Of a stretch of DNA of 64,000 bases, positions 18,666-28,533 are shown piece after piece; the stretch's first letter is position 1; the number at the start of each line of letters is the position of its first letter. The position numbers and the translations under genes were made by a program. Source of the stretch: Bifidobacterium asteroides (lineage in GTDB: Bacteria > Actinomycetota > Actinomycetes > Actinomycetales > Bifidobacteriaceae); NCBI RefSeq assembly GCF_003202695.1, contig NZ_QGLL01000006.1, positions 434,001 to 498,000 of the forward strand, read 5' to 3'. Below the pieces are notes generated by a model, which was not told the origin of the DNA, ran no database searches, and saw only the letters and a list, made by a program, of their open reading frames with translations.

Positions 18666-20543
18666 TCAGCCCTCCTTCCTGGCGGCGGCCCGGATCTTGT
18701 CCTTGGTGTCCCGATCCTGGGCCTGGCCCGTGCTCAGGGCAGCGATGAAGGCCTCCTGTGGCACTTCGACGCGACCCAGCATCTTCATGCGCTTCTTGCC
18801 GGCCTTCTGCTTCTCCAGCAGCTTGCGCTTGCGGGTGATGTCGCCCCCGTAGCACTTGGCCAGCACGTCCTTGCGCAAGGCGCTGATGGTCTCCCGGGCG
18901 ATGATCCGGGACCCTATGGCCGCCTGGATGGGGATCTCGAACTGCTGGCGCGGAATCAGCTTGCGCAGCTTCTTGGTCATCATCACCCCGTAGGCATAGG
19001 CTTTGTCCTTGTGGACGATAGCCGAGAAGGCATCGATCTTCTCCCCCTGGATAAGAATGTCCACCTTGACCAAGTCAGCGGACTGGGTCCCGTCGGGCTG
19101 GTAGTCCAGGCTGGCGTAGCCCTTGGTCCGGCTCTTCAGCTGATCGAAGAAGTCGAAGACGATCTCAGCCAGGGGCATCCTGTAGTGCATCTCGACGCGC
19201 TCGGGGCTCAGGTACTCCATGGTCCCCATCTGTCCGCGATGGTCCTGGCAGAGCTCCATGACCGGTCCGATGAACTCCTTGGGAGTGATGATGTCGGCGC
19301 TGACCACCGGCTCAAGAATCTGACGAACCTTGCCATCGGGGAACTCGCTGGGGTTGGTCACCGTGTGCTCGCCGCCGTCCTCCATGGTCACCTGGTAGGT
19401 GACATTGGGGGCCGTGGCGATCAGGTCCATGCCGAACTCCCTGCTCAGGCGCTCGGTGACGATCTCCATGTGCAGCAGTCCCAGGAACCCGCAGCGGAAG
19501 CCGAAGCCCAGGGCCACCGAGGTCTCCGGCTCGTAAACCAGAGCGGCATCGTTGAGCTTGAGCTTGTCCAGGGCATCGCGCAGCTCAGGGAACTGGGCGT
19601 TGTCAATGGGGAAGAGCCCGGAATAGACCATGGGCTGGGGGTCCTGGTAGCCAGGCAAGGGCTCCTTGGCCGGATTGGCCTCAGTGGTGACCGTGTCACC
19701 CACTTTGGACTGGCTGACATCCTTGACGCCCGTGATCACGTAGCCGACCTCACCGGCACCAAGGGCCTTGGTGGGGGTCATGTCCGGGCTGATCACGCCC
19801 AGCTCGATAGGGTCGTGCACGGTCCCCCGGCCCATCATGCGAATCTTCTGGCGCTCCTTGAGCTCGCCGTCCACCATCCTGATGTAGGTGACGATTCCCC
19901 GGTAGGAGTCGTAGACCGAATCGAAGATCAGGGCCCGAGCCGAGGCCTTGGGGTCTCCCTTGGGAGCCGGTATCTGGTCCACGATACGATCCACCAGCTC
20001 ACGGATTCCCTGGCCAGTCTTGCCTGACACTCGCAGCACATCATCCGCGGAGCAGCCGATCAGGCTGGCGATCTCTTCGGCATGCTTGTCCGGCTCAGCC
20101 GAAGGCAGGTCGATCTTGTTGAGGACGGGGATGATGGTCAGGTCATCCTCCAGGGCCATGTAGAGGTTGGAGAGGGTCTGCGCTTCGATGCCCTGGGTGG
20201 CGTCCACCAGCAGAACCGCCCCCTCGCAGGCTTCCAGGGCCCGGGAGACTTCGTAAGTGAAGTCCACATGGCCGGGGGTGTCAATCATGCCCAGGGTGTA
20301 TTCGACACCGTCCTTGATCCAGGGCAGCCGAACGGCCTGGGACTTGATGGTGATGCCGCGCTCCTGCTCGATGTCCATCCTGTCCAGGAACCGGTCGTGC
20401 ATCTCGCGCTTGGGCACGATCCCGCTCAACTGTAGGATCCGGTCGGCCACCGTGGATTTGCCGTGATCGATGTGGGCGATGATGCAGAAGTTGCGGATCA
20501 GCGATTGGTCGGTGAATCCTGGTTGGTTCATGGCGTCCTGCAC
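18666..20543 (-). CDS. lepA: Elongation factor 4 (back-translocating GTPase LepA)
   Basis: 625 residues, full length. It is a ribosome-associated GTPase. The G1 motif [10 protein letters not shown]3 DTPGHVDF and G4 NKIDLP mark the GTP domain, and the C-terminal LepA-specific domain ends at the conserved [19 protein letters not shown]. Two starts are plausible: a GTG at 20543 with GAGGAG 9 bases upstream, and an ATG at 20531 (MNQPGFTDQ) with AGGA closer. It is divergent from rpsT, an arrangement common in bacteria, and cotranscribed with hemW downstream. Confidence 0.96.
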   Translation of the reverse strand: MQDAMNQPGFTDQSLIRNFCIIAHIDHGKSTVADRILQLSGIVPKREMHDRFLDRMDIEQERGITIKSQAVRLPWIKDGVEYTLGMIDTPGHVDFTYEVSRALEACEGAVLLVDATQGIEAQTLSNLYMALEDDLTIIPVLNKIDLPSAEPDKHAEEIASLIGCSADDVLRVSGKTGQGIRELVDRIVDQIPAPKGDPKASARALIFDSVYDSYRGIVTYIRMVDGELKERQKIRMMGRGTVHDPIELGVISPDMTPTKALGAGEVGYVITGVKDVSQSKVGDTVTTEANPAKEPLPGYQDPQPMVYSGLFPIDNAQFPELRDALDKLKLNDAALVYEPETSVALGFGFRCGFLGLLHMEIVTERLSREFGMDLIATAPNVTYQVTMEDGGEHTVTNPSEFPDGKVRQILEPVVSADIITPKEFIGPVMELCQDHRGQMGTMEYLSPERVEMHYRMPLAEIVFDFFDQLKSRTKGYASLDYQPDGTQSADLVKVDILIQGEKIDAFSAIVHKDKAYAYGVMMTKKLRKLIPRQQFEIPIQAAIGSRIIARETISALRKDVLAKCYGGDITRKRKLLEKQKAGKKRMKMLGRVEVPQEAFIAALSTGQAQDRDTKDKIRAAARKEG

Positions 20544-20688
20544 CGGTCTGCTCTCCTCACGTACGTCTGGTCTAACGATTCTAGACGATGCCCTGGGCCG
20601 AAGCGCCCGCCTCTGGCGGATTCTTCTCCCGGTCGAGTGCTACTATGGTGGGTTGTCTGTACAGATACATTCATCGTTTGGAGCAACA

Positions 20689-20949
20689 TTGGCAAACATC
20701 AAGTCGCAGAAGAAGCGGGTCATCACCAACGAAAAGGCGCACCTGCGCAACAAGGAGGTCAAGAGCGCGATCAAGACCTCCGTGCGTTCCGTGCGCAAGG
20801 CCGTAGATGCAGGTGACAAGGAGGCCGCTCAGGCTGCCTACCAAGTGGCTGCCCGTCGTCTGGACAAGGCCGCAGGCAAGGGTGTGATCCACCGCAACCA
20901 GGCTGCCAACCGCAAATCCGGTCTGGCCAGCGCCGTTAACGCCCTCTGA
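20689..20949 (+). CDS. rpsT: 30S ribosomal protein S20
   Basis: 86 residues reading [21 protein letters not shown], a typical S20 that binds 16S rRNA in the body of the small subunit. The start is a TTG at 20689 with GGAG at 20680-20683; the frame is open farther upstream but S20 proteins begin at M-ANIKSQ. A TACTAT preceded by TGC at 20641-20646 may be its -10 box. A strong terminator follows 16 bases after the stop. Non-AUG starts of rpsT are known to be used for autoregulation in enterobacteria; here that is only a parallel. Confidence 0.96.
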   Translation: MANIKSQKKRVITNEKAHLRNKEVKSAIKTSVRSVRKAVDAGDKEAAQAAYQVAARRLDKAAGKGVIHRNQAANRKSGLASAVNAL

Positions 20950-20965
20950 GTCGGATGCCCCATGG

Positions 20966-21004
20966 GGGCCGGTGATCCAAGCGCTTGGATCACCGGCCCT
21001 TTTT
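20966..21004 (+). terminator. Strong rho-independent terminator of rpsT
   Basis: A perfect 16-bp inverted repeat, GGGCCGGTGATCCAAG (20966-20981) and CTTGGATCACCGGCCC (20984-20999), followed by TTTTT (21000-21004). The right arm contains the stop codon of the convergent TRIC-like gene (TGA read from 20992 to 20990), so the hairpin also lies in that gene's 3' end. Confidence 0.9.
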
Positions 21005-21784
21005 GGTATCCGACTCCCCTGCTGGGTCCTCGTCGGTGTGCTTGATGGTGACGCTGATGTTCGACCGGCCACGCATCAGATGACGGATAGCCCTGGCCAG
21101 CTGGGCATCGCTGAGCGGCAGCCGAGCCAAGCGGCGATCAACCGCCCCAGGCACCAGGATGTCGAATTTCACCGAGATGATGCGCAGGACGACCACCAGG
21201 GCCACAATGGCCAGGTCCAAGGCCATGTCGACCCGAACCGGATAGAACCCGTGCTGTTGGGCGCGCGTGGAGGCCAATGTCAGCAGACAGCCGATCAAGG
21301 AAGGCAGGGCATACCAGTGCTGGTCCTGAATGATCGCAGGCACCTGGTTGAGAAGGATATCTCGCAGCAGGCCCCCGACCAGGGCCGTGGCCATGCCCAT
21401 GAAGATGGCCGTCATGCCCCCGGTTCCGCTCATCAGCGCCTTGGAGGTCCCGTTGACCGCGAAGGATCCCAAAGCCATGGCATCGGTGACCAGCATAGAC
21501 CAGGTCATCCTGCTGATTTCAGGATGGGCGACAGCCACTACCAGGCCCGAGGCCAGCGTGACAATGACCGAGCCCTTGTCGGTGATGCCGCTAGGCGGCA
21601 CCTGGCCCAGCAGAACATCGCGGACCACACCGCCTCCCAGAGCGCTGATCCAGGAGACGAGCAGGATGGCGATGATGTCGTAGCCCTTGCGCACAGCAGC
21701 CAGGCCACCCGAAAGTCCGCAGCTGAAGATGCCAAGGTACTCGATGACCATGAAGATCAGATTCCCCTCCAAGGCGGTCTTCAT
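20990..21784 (-). CDS. TRIC/UPF0126 family membrane protein (YadS-like)
   Basis: 264 residues with about seven hydrophobic segments made of two repeats. Each repeat carries the family signature: GGGVVRDVLL and GGLLRDILL. Bacterial relatives are trimeric cation-channel (TRIC) proteins or putative glycine transporters; the actual substrate is unknown. The ATG at 21784 is chosen with GGGAGGAG 9 bases upstream; a TTG 36 bases further upstream is also open. A ~60-residue cytosolic tail after the last TM (RRLARLPLSDAQLARAIRHL) is polar and longer than in E. coli YadS. The stop lies in the rpsT terminator. Confidence 0.82.
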   Translation of the reverse strand: MKTALEGNLIFMVIEYLGIFSCGLSGGLAAVRKGYDIIAILLVSWISALGGGVVRDVLLGQVPPSGITDKGSVIVTLASGLVVAVAHPEISRMTWSMLVTDAMALGSFAVNGTSKALMSGTGGMTAIFMGMATALVGGLLRDILLNQVPAIIQDQHWYALPSLIGCLLTLASTRAQQHGFYPVRVDMALDLAIVALVVVLRIISVKFDILVPGAVDRRLARLPLSDAQLARAIRHLMRGRSNISVTIKHTDEDPAGESDTKKGR

Positions 21785-21891
21785 CCCCTGCTTCTCCTCC
21801 CGGAATCGTCTCGCACTCAAGTCTGTTCATAGATTAGCCAACCCCGCAGTTGAACAGGCCGGTCATGTGCCCAAGGCCACAAATATGAATG

Positions 21892-21923
21892 AAAACGGCT
21901 CAGGGCGAGTACCGCCCGGAGCC
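21892..21923 (-). terminator. Rho-independent terminator of ilvE
   Basis: On the minus strand GGCTC-c-GGGCG pairs with CGCCC-t-GAGCC around GTACT, followed by GTTTT. It begins 43 bases after the ilvE stop. Confidence 0.75.
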
Positions 21924-21965
21924 GCCTTCGTTGTAGGATCTGTCAGACAGGAATGAGGTCAGCGC

Positions 21966-23093
21966 TCAGCAGACCTTCCACATCCAGTCGTGCGGGTCTT
22001 CGATCTCGCCCAGCTGGATGCCCAAGAGCTCGTTGCGCAGGTCCATGGTGACCTTGCCTGAACCGCCGTCCGCCACCTGAACGTCGAAGTTCTCGGACTT
22101 GAAGCGCCCGATGGGAGTGATGATGGCGGCGGTTCCGCAGGCGAACACCTCGGTGACCTCGCCCGAACGGATATCGTCCAGCAGCGTATCCAGACGGATC
22201 ATGGTCTCCACCACATCCCTGCCGTGGTCCTGAGCCAAAGCGATCAGGGAGTTGCGGGTGACGCCCGGCAGAATGGTTCCGGTCAGGCTAGGGGTCTCCA
22301 AGTGTCCGTCCTTGTGGACGGTGAACATGTTCATGCCGCCCAGCTCCTCCAGGTAGGTCTTGGTGGCAGCATCGACGAAGCAAACCTGCTCGCAGCCATG
22401 CTCGGCCCCACGGTTCTCGCCAAGCAGGGAGGCCGCATAGTTGCCGCCGCACTTGGCGAATCCGGTGCCACCGGGGCCGGTGCGGAACCACTTGTCCTCC
22501 ACCCAGATGCTGACCGGCTTGACGCCGCCGGCGAAGTAGGGTCCCGAGGGCGAGGCGATGACGCAATAGTCCACCGCATGCGGGGCGCGCACGCCCAGGA
22601 AGGGTTCAGATGCGAACATGTAAGGACGCATATAGAGCGTGTACTCGCGCCGCTTGGGCACCCAGGCCGCGTCACGACGAACCAGGGCTGCGACCGACCC
22701 TAGGAAGTCCTTCGGATCAAGCGGGGGCAGGGCCAGGCGCTTGGCTGAGTTGTAGAAGCGCTGAGCATTGGCATCGGGACGGAAGAGCCAGATGGAGCCG
22801 TCTTCGTGGTAGTAGGCCTTGAGTCCCTCAAAGGCCTCCTGGGCGTAGTGAAGCACCGAGGCTCCCGGATCCAGACTGAGCGGTCCATAGGGCTCAACCC
22901 TGCGATCCTTCCAGCCGTCATCCGAAGTCCATGCCATATGGGTCATGTTGTCTGAGAAGAGCTGACCGAATGCAGGCTTGTCGATCAGCCGGGCACGCTC
23001 CTCGTCAGAGGCGGGATGATCGTTGGGAATGACCTTGAAAGCGTCCGCCAACTCATTGAGTGCCTTCGGGTCATGATGTGATTGCTCTGCCAT
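21966..23093 (-). CDS. ilvE: Branched-chain amino acid aminotransferase
   Basis: 375 residues, class-IV PLP fold and the long-form length common in Actinobacteria. It transfers the amino group between glutamate and the 2-oxo acids of Leu, Ile and Val. Recognisable segments are YGPLSLDPGASVLHYAQEAFEGLKAY, the PLP-lysine region GTGFAKCGGNYAASL, and the C-terminal GTAAIITPIG. The ATG at 23093 begins MAEQSHHDPK. Single gene with its own terminator; no leader peptide or T-box was recognised in the 188-base gap upstream. Confidence 0.95.
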   Translation of the reverse strand: MAEQSHHDPKALNELADAFKVIPNDHPASDEERARLIDKPAFGQLFSDNMTHMAWTSDDGWKDRRVEPYGPLSLDPGASVLHYAQEAFEGLKAYYHEDGSIWLFRPDANAQRFYNSAKRLALPPLDPKDFLGSVAALVRRDAAWVPKRREYTLYMRPYMFASEPFLGVRAPHAVDYCVIASPSGPYFAGGVKPVSIWVEDKWFRTGPGGTGFAKCGGNYAASLLGENRGAEHGCEQVCFVDAATKTYLEELGGMNMFTVHKDGHLETPSLTGTILPGVTRNSLIALAQDHGRDVVETMIRLDTLLDDIRSGEVTEVFACGTAAIITPIGRFKSENFDVQVADGGSGKVTMDLRNELLGIQLGEIEDPHDWMWKVC

Positions 23094-23225
23094 TATCTAC
23101 CACTTCTTCTTGCTACTGTATTTGGTTGCTCGGGTGCGATGCTTGTGGCGATGCCCGGTACCCGAACTATCGCATAGGCAGGCCTTGACCTGTTCAGCGG
23201 ATTTCGCATAGTGACCGTCTTAGAC

Positions 23226-23260
23226 AAAAAGGCCACAGGATCGTGATGATCCCATGGCCT
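23226..23260 (-). terminator. Rho-independent terminator of rplY
   Basis: On the minus strand AGGCCATGGGATC pairs with GATCCTGTGGCCT (two G-U wobble positions) around ATCAC, followed by TTTTT. It lies 22 bases after the rplY stop. Confidence 0.8.
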
Positions 23261-23281
23261 TCGCAGATCGAACCTCCGGGT

Positions 23282-23905
23282 TCACTCGCTCTGGTCGTCG
23301 GCCTCCGGAGCAGCTTCCGCATCGGTCTGTTCGGTTTCCTCGGCGGGGGTCTCCAGGCTCTCCTCCTTGGGGATCTCGACAGAGACGATGGAGTCCTCCA
23401 TGTCGTCGATGATCAACTCGGAGCCCTCGGGCAGCTTGATGTCCTTGGCCAGAATCTTGTCGCCCTCGGACAGGCCTTCGACACTGATATCGATGCGCTC
23501 GGGCAGGTTGGACACATCGGCCCGGACCTGCAGGTTCTGGGTGTCGATCAGGGCCACGGCAGCACCCTTGGTCTCGCCGCTGACGAAGACAGGCACTTCC
23601 ACGGTGACCTTCTCTCCGGCGCGAACCTCATAGAAGTCGATGTGCTCCACCTGGCGCTTGACCGGGTTGCGCTGCACATCCTTGACCACGGCCGTCTTGG
23701 TCTGCCCGCCAAAGCTAATGGAGAAGAGAGCGTTGGCACGACGCAGGGCCAGCGTGGTCTCGCGCATGGGCAGCTTGATGTAGTCTGGCTGGGCGCCGCC
23801 AGCGTATATGGTGGCGGGGATCTGCTGGGCCACGCGCATGCGGCGTGCCGCCCCCTTGCCGAATTGGTCGCGAACTTCGCCCTCGAGCTTAATGGTGTTA
23901 GCCAT
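23282..23905 (-). CDS. rplY: 50S ribosomal protein L25 (CTC/TL5 form)
   Basis: 207 residues: an N-terminal L25 domain (ANTIKLEGEVRDQFGKGAARRMR, about 1-95) that binds 5S rRNA, then a C-terminal beta domain of the CTC type (to about 185), then an acidic tail of ~25 residues (PAEETEQTDAEAAPEADD) common in Actinobacteria. The ATG at 23905 has AAGGAAG upstream. Monocistronic with its own terminator. Confidence 0.95.
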   Translation of the reverse strand: MANTIKLEGEVRDQFGKGAARRMRVAQQIPATIYAGGAQPDYIKLPMRETTLALRRANALFSISFGGQTKTAVVKDVQRNPVKRQVEHIDFYEVRAGEKVTVEVPVFVSGETKGAAVALIDTQNLQVRADVSNLPERIDISVEGLSEGDKILAKDIKLPEGSELIIDDMEDSIVSVEIPKEESLETPAEETEQTDAEAAPEADDQSE

Positions 23906-24142
23906 GCTGGCTTCCTTTCTTGAGTGGTACCTACAAGACCGACCTGGGCCGGTCCTGGCGCATCGCCGCGTCGGATTCCGGACCGCCCAAAAGGAAAGGC
24001 CGCCGATGATCCAGCCGAGTCGATAACGGAGACCGTGAAGGCCTCCCTCGCCAAAGCAACGTGCCTACTTTAGCACCGGGACCGTCCTTCTCCAAGTAGG
24101 CGGCTATTCTGGACATATCCCGCGATTATTGAAGGAGACAAC

Positions 24143-26164
24143 GTGTCGTTACTAGCATCGGTCAAATCTTTTGTGGCACACCAGGTGGGTCATGGGGAGG
24201 GACCGACTGGCGAGGAGAATGCAGATCCGTCACAGGGCGCGCCCCGGACCGCCGAGGAGTCTCTCGCTCTGCCCAACACGCATTTCTGGTCGGCCGACTA
24301 CGCGACCACCACGCGCATGGATCCGACATCCGGTCTGCTATCAGCCACTACTGCCGGCATGGGACCGGTGCCTGACGAGATGACTGTCTACGACATCTAC
24401 GCCGACCGAGCCCGTCGCACCCCAGACCAGCCGGTCCTGCACTTCATGGAGAACGGGAGCTGGACTTACCGTACCGGCCGAGAGATTCTGCATGACATCA
24501 GGACCACCGCCAAGGGCTTCATGCACTACGGGCTACAGAAGGGCGATGCAGTCGCCTTCATGTGCAGGACCAGCTACGAGTGGGACATCGTGGACGCCGC
24601 CGTACTATCCATCGGCGGGGTCATCGCCACCATCTACGACACCGATTCAGCTGAGCAGATACGATTCATCGTCAACAACTCCGATGCCAGGCTGCTGGTG
24701 GTGCAGACCAGCGAGATGCGAGCCAAGGCCGAGGGAGCAGACAAGGAGTGCCCAACCCTGGAGCGCATCGCCTGTCTGGAATCCGGGGCTCTGCAGGAGC
24801 TTCAGGCTTACGGAGAATCGGTCAGCGATGCCGAGCTCGACGAGCGGATCAACTCCATTCGCAAGACCGACCTCTGCTCCATCGTTTACACCTCCGGTTC
24901 CACAGCAGCGCCCAAGGGCGTGGAGATGACTCATGAGCATTATTGTCAACTGGCCAGAAACCTGAACGCCTTCATCCCCAATCTGACCCATGACCCAAAT
25001 GGATCCATCCTGCTCTTCCTGCCCCAGGCCCACACCTTTGCTCGGGCTATCAGCTACGGGGTCGTGTACGGGACTATGCACGTATACATCTCCTCCGGAC
25101 TGGCCACTCTGCTGTCCGACCTGCAGGAGTCCAAGCCTACGGTCATCATCGGCGTGCCCAGGGTATTCGAAAAGGTCTACAACGCCGCTTCCCAGAAGGC
25201 TGGTCACGGCATCAAGGGCAGAATCTTCAACGGTGCCGCCAAAGCAGCACGCACCTACATGGAGGACATCTCCCGTCAGGGCTGGCCGACCAGGCGCAGC
25301 GCCCTGCGGCGTGCTCTCTACGACCCGCTGGTGTACTCTTCTCTGCGTCAGGTCCTGGGCGGGAGGGCCAAGTGGATCGTCTCCGGAGGCGCTCCCCTGG
25401 ACCCGGAGCTGCTGGGGTTCTTCCGCGGCTCCAATGTTCCGGTCTATGAGGGCTACGGTCTGACCGAGACTACCGCACCCTGCGCATTCAACCCTCTTGG
25501 TACCCCCTACCACAGAGGCTCAGTGGGCATCCCCTTCCCGGGATTCACTATCCGCATCGCCTCAGACGGCGAGGTGCAGATCAAGGGAATCTGCGTATTC
25601 CACCGGTACCACAAGAACGATGAGGCTACCCGTGATTCCTTCACCGAGGACGGCTGGTACGCCACAGGCGACCTGGGACGGCTATCCCGTGACGGATTCC
25701 TCTTCCTGACCGGGCGCAAGAAGGACCTGATCATCACGGCTGGCGGCAAGAACGTCTCCCCAAGGCCCATTGAGGAGGTCATCGAGCGTTCCGAGATCGT
25801 CTCCCAGGCCCTGGTTCTGGGTGACAAGCGCCCCTTCATTTCGGCTCTGGTCACCCTCAACGAGTCCGCCCTGCGACCCTGGCTGGCCTCCAAGGGGCTG
25901 GATCGCAACATGTCCCTGCAGGAGGCGGCGCAGAACGCCGTGGTACGGGCCGAGGTCCAGGAATATGTGGACAGGGCCAACGAGGGCGTCTCCCGGGCCG
26001 AGTCGGTGCGCAAATTCATCATTCTGCCCGAGGAGTTCACCCAGGACAATGGGCTGATGACACCTTCTATGAAGGTGATCCGGCCCAAGGTCATCGAGCG
26101 CTACGCCGACCTGCTGAATACTCGAATGTACACGGCCAAGCGCACACCGACACCTCGCCGCTGA
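24143..26164 (+). CDS. Long-chain fatty acid-CoA ligase (AMP-forming)
   Basis: 673 residues. It activates fatty acids through an acyl-adenylate to acyl-CoA. The P-loop YTSGSTAAPKGV (about 250-262), the motif YEGYGLTETTAP (about 435-446) and YATGDLGRL with GRKKDLIITAGGKNVSP toward the C-terminus are all intact, including the catalytic Lys region. The GTG start at 24143 has GAAGGAG 5-6 bases upstream. The first ~60 residues are polar and not part of the AMP-binding fold. Bifidobacteria usually keep one or two such ligases although they lack beta-oxidation, so a role in lipid recycling is inferred. It ends 6 bases from the convergent era gene. Confidence 0.92.
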   Translation: MSLLASVKSFVAHQVGHGEGPTGEENADPSQGAPRTAEESLALPNTHFWSADYATTTRMDPTSGLLSATTAGMGPVPDEMTVYDIYADRARRTPDQPVLHFMENGSWTYRTGREILHDIRTTAKGFMHYGLQKGDAVAFMCRTSYEWDIVDAAVLSIGGVIATIYDTDSAEQIRFIVNNSDARLLVVQTSEMRAKAEGADKECPTLERIACLESGALQELQAYGESVSDAELDERINSIRKTDLCSIVYTSGSTAAPKGVEMTHEHYCQLARNLNAFIPNLTHDPNGSILLFLPQAHTFARAISYGVVYGTMHVYISSGLATLLSDLQESKPTVIIGVPRVFEKVYNAASQKAGHGIKGRIFNGAAKAARTYMEDISRQGWPTRRSALRRALYDPLVYSSLRQVLGGRAKWIVSGGAPLDPELLGFFRGSNVPVYEGYGLTETTAPCAFNPLGTPYHRGSVGIPFPGFTIRIASDGEVQIKGICVFHRYHKNDEATRDSFTEDGWYATGDLGRLSRDGFLFLTGRKKDLIITAGGKNVSPRPIEEVIERSEIVSQALVLGDKRPFISALVTLNESALRPWLASKGLDRNMSLQEAAQNAVVRAEVQEYVDRANEGVSRAESVRKFIILPEEFTQDNGLMTPSMKVIRPKVIERYADLLNTRMYTAKRTPTPRR

Positions 26165-26170
26165 ACAAGA

Positions 26171-27124
26171 TCAGAACCCCAGGCGCTCCAGCTGCCTGGG
26201 GTCGGTCTGCCAGTTGCGAGCCACTTTGACGTGCAGATCCAACCGGACCTTGCGGCCCATGGTTCGGTTGACGGCGGTGCGCAGCTTCTTCTTCACCCGC
26301 ACCAGATGTTCAGCCCCGCGCCCGATGACGATAGGTTTTTGGGAGTCGCGCTCTACATAAATGCCTATATGAATCGTGTCCCGCCCGCCCTCTGGATCCG
26401 GGTCGATGGACTCCACGCGAACAGCCAGGGAGTGCGGCAGCTCGTCATCAAGCTCCTCCAGGTAGGCTCCTCGGACCATTTCGGCGATCATATCCTCGGG
26501 ACGCTCCTCAGTCAGCTGGTCGTCAGGGTAGAGCTGAGGGCCCTCAGGCATAGCGTCGATCAGCACCTGTGCCACCTCGTCCACGTTGTCGGACTCCAAG
26601 GCACTGACCGGAACGATCTGCGAGAAATCAGCAAAGGCGCTGATCTCCAGGAGCTTGTCCACCAGCCGGCCCTTGTTCAGCTGGTCAATCTTGGTCACTA
26701 GGGCAATAAGCGGCCTCCGCCAAAGCCACTTGCCATCCTTGTCCTTGCGGGCGAATTCGGAGCGCAGTCGGCTAAGAATGCGACGATCGCCTGGGCCGAT
26801 GGCCTGGTCGGCCGGCAGCAAAAAGGCAATGGCATCCACGTCCGACAGGGAGGATTCCACCACGTCGTTGAGCCGCTGACCCAACAGGGTACGCGGACGG
26901 TGAATGCCTGGCGTATCCACCAGGACCACCTGAGCCTCGGGACGGGTCATGATTCCCCGGATGGCCTTGCGGGTAGTCTCCGGCCTTGAGGAAGCAATGG
27001 CAATGGGCCTGCCCACCAGAGCGTTCATGAGCGTGGACTTGCCCACATTGGGTCGGCCCACTACCGCCACGAACCCCGATCGATGGACCGGCGCCTTGGC
27101 CCCGCTCTGTTCTTCCTCGGTCAT
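26171..27124 (-). CDS. era: GTPase Era
   Basis: 317 residues. Era binds GTP and the 3' end of 16S rRNA and assists 30S maturation. G1 GRPNVGKST, G3 DTPGIHRPR and G4 TKIDQLNKG mark the GTP domain; the C-terminal KH domain is visible around ERDSQKPIVIGRGAEHL and RKVRLDLHVKVARNW. The ATG at 27124 overlaps the upstream CNNM gene stop (ATGA). It is last in the rsmE-HIT-phoH-ybeY-CNNM-era run, the normal actinobacterial order for these genes. Confidence 0.97.
   Translation of the reverse strand: MTEEEQSGAKAPVHRSGFVAVVGRPNVGKSTLMNALVGRPIAIASSRPETTRKAIRGIMTRPEAQVVLVDTPGIHRPRTLLGQRLNDVVESSLSDVDAIAFLLPADQAIGPGDRRILSRLRSEFARKDKDGKWLWRRPLIALVTKIDQLNKGRLVDKLLEISAFADFSQIVPVSALESDNVDEVAQVLIDAMPEGPQLYPDDQLTEERPEDMIAEMVRGAYLEELDDELPHSLAVRVESIDPDPEGGRDTIHIGIYVERDSQKPIVIGRGAEHLVRVKKKLRTAVNRTMGRKVRLDLHVKVARNWQTDPRQLERLGF
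26176..26202. terminator. Hairpin inside the 3' end of era, facing the fadD-like gene
   Basis: A perfect 9-bp stem ACCCCAGGC (26176-26184) and GCCTGGGGT (26194-26202) around a 9-base loop. It starts 11 bases after the stop of the plus-strand ligase gene but lies in the coding end of era. There is no T-run on either side, so it is at most a weak terminator. Confidence 0.35.
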
Positions 27125-28533
27125 GAATTCTCCTGACTGTCCTGCACGGGTTGATCCCCGTCGGCTTTCTCGTCTTCTTGCTCCGCACCGTCCTCCAGAG
27201 CGATGCTGGATCCATTGGCTGGCTCTACCACAATAGTGGCAATCTTCTTGCGGCGGCCCACGGCTTCGCCAGCGGTCAGCCTGATTCCGCGCGTCACCGC
27301 CGATGAGCCAGAGACGGGCACTGAGCCAAGCAGCTTGGTCAGCAGACCATAGACCGTATCCACATCATCCTCGTCAATGGTGATCTCGTAGAGCTCCTCC
27401 AAGTCGGCAATGGGCGTGCGGACCGGCAGCTGCCAGGTGTGCGTACCGATCTGCTTGGGTTCATCATGCTGGACCCGGTCGTGCTCATCCTCCAGCTCGC
27501 CCACAATCTGCTCAATGGCATCTTCAATGGTGACCAGGCCAGCGATGCCTCCATACTCGTCCACAACCACGGCCAAGTGGTGGCGGGAGCGCTGCATGTA
27601 GTGAAAGAGATCGTCCACTGGCTTGGATTCTGGAACCAGAACGGGCCGACGGATAATGGAAGCGACTGATCTGTCGCCTCTGTGATTGAAGGCTATGGCA
27701 CGGACAACATCCTTCAAGTAGACGATGCCGACCAGATCATCCACGTCGTCCCCAATGGCGGGAATGCGGGAGAATCCCGATCTAGAGAAGAGCTTCAGGG
27801 CCGAATCCAGACTGGCGTCCTTGGAGATGCAGATCATGTCGGTGCGGGGAACCATGATTTCGCGTGTCAGCGTGGTCGACAGGGTCAACACGTTCTTCAG
27901 CATCTCAGAGATCTCGGGATCGAAGGCGCCGGCCTCCACCAGTTGATCGACCATGGCTCGACCCTGCTCGATCTGGATCTTCTCCAGCTCCTCGTCGTCG
28001 GAAAGGTCGCCGCGATGGTTTTTGCGGGAACGGGCTTCAGCCTGCCGCCGACGCTTGAAAGGTGTAAGGAGAACAGCCAGCCCGACCAGGCGAACGTGCT
28101 TGAGCAATGCTTCCATGGGCTGACGTGAACGGCCACGAGGACCCAGGGTGACGGAGACCGCAGCCACCAGGATGGCCATGGCGACCCCGCACAGCAGCTG
28201 CTCCCAGAGGAATAGACCGCCAAGAGCAGCCATGCAGGCCACCAGGACGCCGACCATGATGTCGCAGATGATGCGCACAAAGGCGCAGGCACTTCCCGTC
28301 ACTTGCCGCTGGGAGATCAGACTCTGGGCTCGATGAATCCGATCGATCCGCTTCATTCTGGAGAACTGGCTGAGCTCCTGGTCGGTCTGCAGACCCAAAA
28401 TCAAATTGTTGAGACTGGATCGGGTCACACGATTGAGCGCCCCTTGAGCCTCGGCCAGTGCAAGGGAGAGAACGACCAAAGCGATGGCGACTAGAGCCAA
28501 AACCACTATTGCGGCAATTGCCTGCTCACTCAT
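27121..28533 (-). CDS. CNNM/CorC-HlyC family membrane protein with CBS domains
   Basis: 470 residues from the ATG at 28533 ([14 protein letters not shown]). Domain order: DUF21/CNNM transmembrane region (about 1-170; [21 protein letters not shown]), two CBS domains (about 210-330; [20 protein letters not shown] and [26 protein letters not shown]), then the CorC/HlyC C-terminal domain. Family members act in Mg2+ and divalent cation efflux; 'hemolysin' is an old label. The start overlaps the ybeY stop by 8 bases (ATGAGTGA) and the stop overlaps the era start, so it is translationally coupled on both sides. The acidic C-terminal tail ([11 protein letters not shown]) is extra. Confidence 0.9.
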   Translation of the reverse strand: MSEQAIAAIVVLALVAIALVVLSLALAEAQGALNRVTRSSLNNLILGLQTDQELSQFSRMKRIDRIHRAQSLISQRQVTGSACAFVRIICDIMVGVLVACMAALGGLFLWEQLLCGVAMAILVAAVSVTLGPRGRSRQPMEALLKHVRLVGLAVLLTPFKRRRQAEARSRKNHRGDLSDDEELEKIQIEQGRAMVDQLVEAGAFDPEISEMLKNVLTLSTTLTREIMVPRTDMICISKDASLDSALKLFSRSGFSRIPAIGDDVDDLVGIVYLKDVVRAIAFNHRGDRSVASIIRRPVLVPESKPVDDLFHYMQRSRHHLAVVVDEYGGIAGLVTIEDAIEQIVGELEDEHDRVQHDEPKQIGTHTWQLPVRTPIADLEELYEITIDEDDVDTVYGLLTKLLGSVPVSGSSAVTRGIRLTAGEAVGRRKKIATIVVEPANGSSIALEDGAEQEDEKADGDQPVQDSQENS

